This document shows positions 62,624 to 64,000 of a stretch of 64,000 bases of DNA, one piece after another (positions within the stretch are counted from its first letter, which is position 1; each line of letters opens with the position of its first letter). The translations under genes and the position numbers were made by a program. The DNA comes from Begonia masoniana. Lineage: Eukaryota > Streptophyta > Magnoliopsida > Cucurbitales > Begoniaceae. The notes beneath the pieces were generated by a model. It saw only the letters and a list, made by a program, of their open reading frames with translations, made no database searches and had not been told where the DNA came from. The stretch lies in contig CM039510.1 of the NCBI GenBank assembly GCA_022432975.1, forward strand, positions 30,430,412-30,494,411, read 5' to 3'.

Positions 62624-64000
62624 TGTCACGACCCTAACACTGTACCCAATTTTCCGTACATATTTTTTTTTTTTAACTTTATCCTTATACTTTAAATAAA
62701 CTCTAAGCGGAACATAAACCGGAATCGGAATTGAAGTTTATGTTTTAAATCGTTTAAAACAAAACTATTTATAAACTTTAAAACAATTAAAAACAATTTA
62801 ATTAAAACATAAAATAATTGATTAAAACAACTAAAATCAATCACAGGGACAAAAAGGGAGTTTCGCTCTCAATATAAAGGGGCGATTGCAACAGGCGAAT
62901 GTTCGCCTGTTGCATATCGCCTGTGGCGATTAATCCCCACAGTTTGTGGCGATCAATCGCCACACCCTCTGGATTTCTCCAGGGGGAGGTGACTCGATCG
63001 CCACGCTTGGCGACTGTTCGCCAAGCGTTCTGCCTTCCCTCTCCCATTCACTTCATCCTTCCCCTTTTTTTCCTTTTCTCCTGCACCAATTACACACACA
63101 TCACAATTCAATATCTCCTTAACACTTCATTACCAACAAATACAACATTCATCATAAGAACTTAACTCAATCAAAACCGAACATTCACACGCTCTCGTAA
63201 CCTCGTCCAAAACCGACTCATAACGTATTTAAAACTAAGTAGAGTTCCCTGAAAACGGACTGCGTGGATACGTTCGAAAACTATACATTTCCTCATGTTT
63301 TAAATCACTAAAAATTCTAATAAGACTTTACAAAAGCAGTTATAAACAGGTTTTCTAAAACGTTTAAAAACATCTAAGAATAAACCTATCCACTATCAGA
63401 ACCAAACACCCTAAAATATTTCTATCTGTACAATTATTTCAGCCTGACAATTCTCAAAAACATCAAAACACCAAACCATGAGTCCCACGGGTCAAAATGC
63501 GCCTCGACTGCGCCAGCACACCACCACGAGCCATCCTCCGTCAACTGGACTCATGCCTCAGGAGGAGGAACGTCGTCCTCACCTGTTTCTTCGTAGTCAC
63601 CTACACCATACAGACATCTAAGAGATAAAAAAATCTCAGTAAGACTCGTAAATGTAAATGCATGCTATGCGTGTGAGCTAGTAAACCATGCGTCATTTTC
63701 TTTACTTTAATATGCACTGTAGGTGTCACAGAGATCCTATCCCCCTAACCGGAGAGAGCTCATCCAGCGGGCGGACTACTCTTTCCAGCTAGAGGAGGGG
63801 GGTGCACGCTTACAACATGTACAGCCGTGCCTGAGCCCCACCTCGCGTGACCTGTAAACTGTATGCCTTGCGGCTTGTAAACTATATGCCTCACGGCTGT
63901 GTTTCTTTACGTTATTTTTAAAACATCGTGCGGAAATTCATTTTCATGCTTTTCTTTAAAACACGTGATGCGTGAACAGTTTATATCTTAAAGTAAACAA
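62624..64000 (-). mobile_element. LTR of the TGTAACACCC family, right end beyond the window
   Basis: Begins TGTCACGACCC after AGATA (the possible target duplication, not testable here). The family blocks are present: GTAGTCACCTACACC and ATCTCAGTAAGAC at 63,592-63,645, then a CCGGAGAGAGCTCATCC region at 63,750. It also has a block built of GGCGAT and CGATTGCAAC-like elements (62,880-63,030), where CGCCA/TGGCG motifs recur on both strands. Confidence 0.75.

Overview
The window looks like repeat-rich nuclear DNA of a eudicot plant. It is AT-rich, intron-containing and dominated by nested retrotransposons. Only two ordinary host genes are convincing: a mitochondrial calcium uniporter (MCU) gene and a UPF0496 (DUF677) gene, both on the minus strand between 53.8 and 59.1 kb. 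I lean towards a cucurbit because of the style of the repeats, but I cannot prove it. No RNA gene, CRISPR array or bacterial-type operon was seen.

Layout. 1-5,587: a young Ty3 element on the minus strand, CRM-like and lacking a chromodomain, with an intact gag-pol frame whose C-terminus runs into its own 3' LTR. It sits inside a non-coding LTR (5,588-6,990), which in turn sits inside a broken copia element (6,991-9,213). 9,250-20,185: layered debris made of a decayed gypsy gag, fragments of a MULE transposase, a gene-capturing MULE (11,309-15,234, perfect 9-bp target duplication) that carries a BIG GRAIN 1-like gene fragment and was itself split by a 2.5-kb solo LTR, and a probable Helitron end. 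20,186-34,970: a complete but dead Sirevirus-like copia element with an envelope-like third reading frame, two LTRs and a matching 5-bp duplication, split by two solo LTRs. 35-45 kb: fragments of copia and gypsy elements, two more large LTR insertions and a 512-bp pure AT microsatellite. 45.1-50.7 kb: a TIR transposon with internal long palindromes, split by a composite (double) solo LTR. 50.7-62.6 kb: the gene-bearing segment, with the MCU and UPF0496 genes and three small MITE-like inverted-repeat elements. 62,624-64,000: the start of another member of the same LTR family.

The unifying feature is one family, or a few closely related families, of large coding-free LTRs. They begin TGTAACACCC and end GTTACA (or the reverse complement), are about 2.3-2.6 kb long and are flanked by 5-bp duplications. 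At least eight full or partial members occur here. Each has its own tandem-repeat block, several are dense in the bZIP-type palindrome TGACGTCA, and they share splice-site-like positions. The matched duplications allow the order of many insertions to be read directly from the sequence. Apart from the two host genes, the coding content is mobile-element coding sequence, mostly broken.
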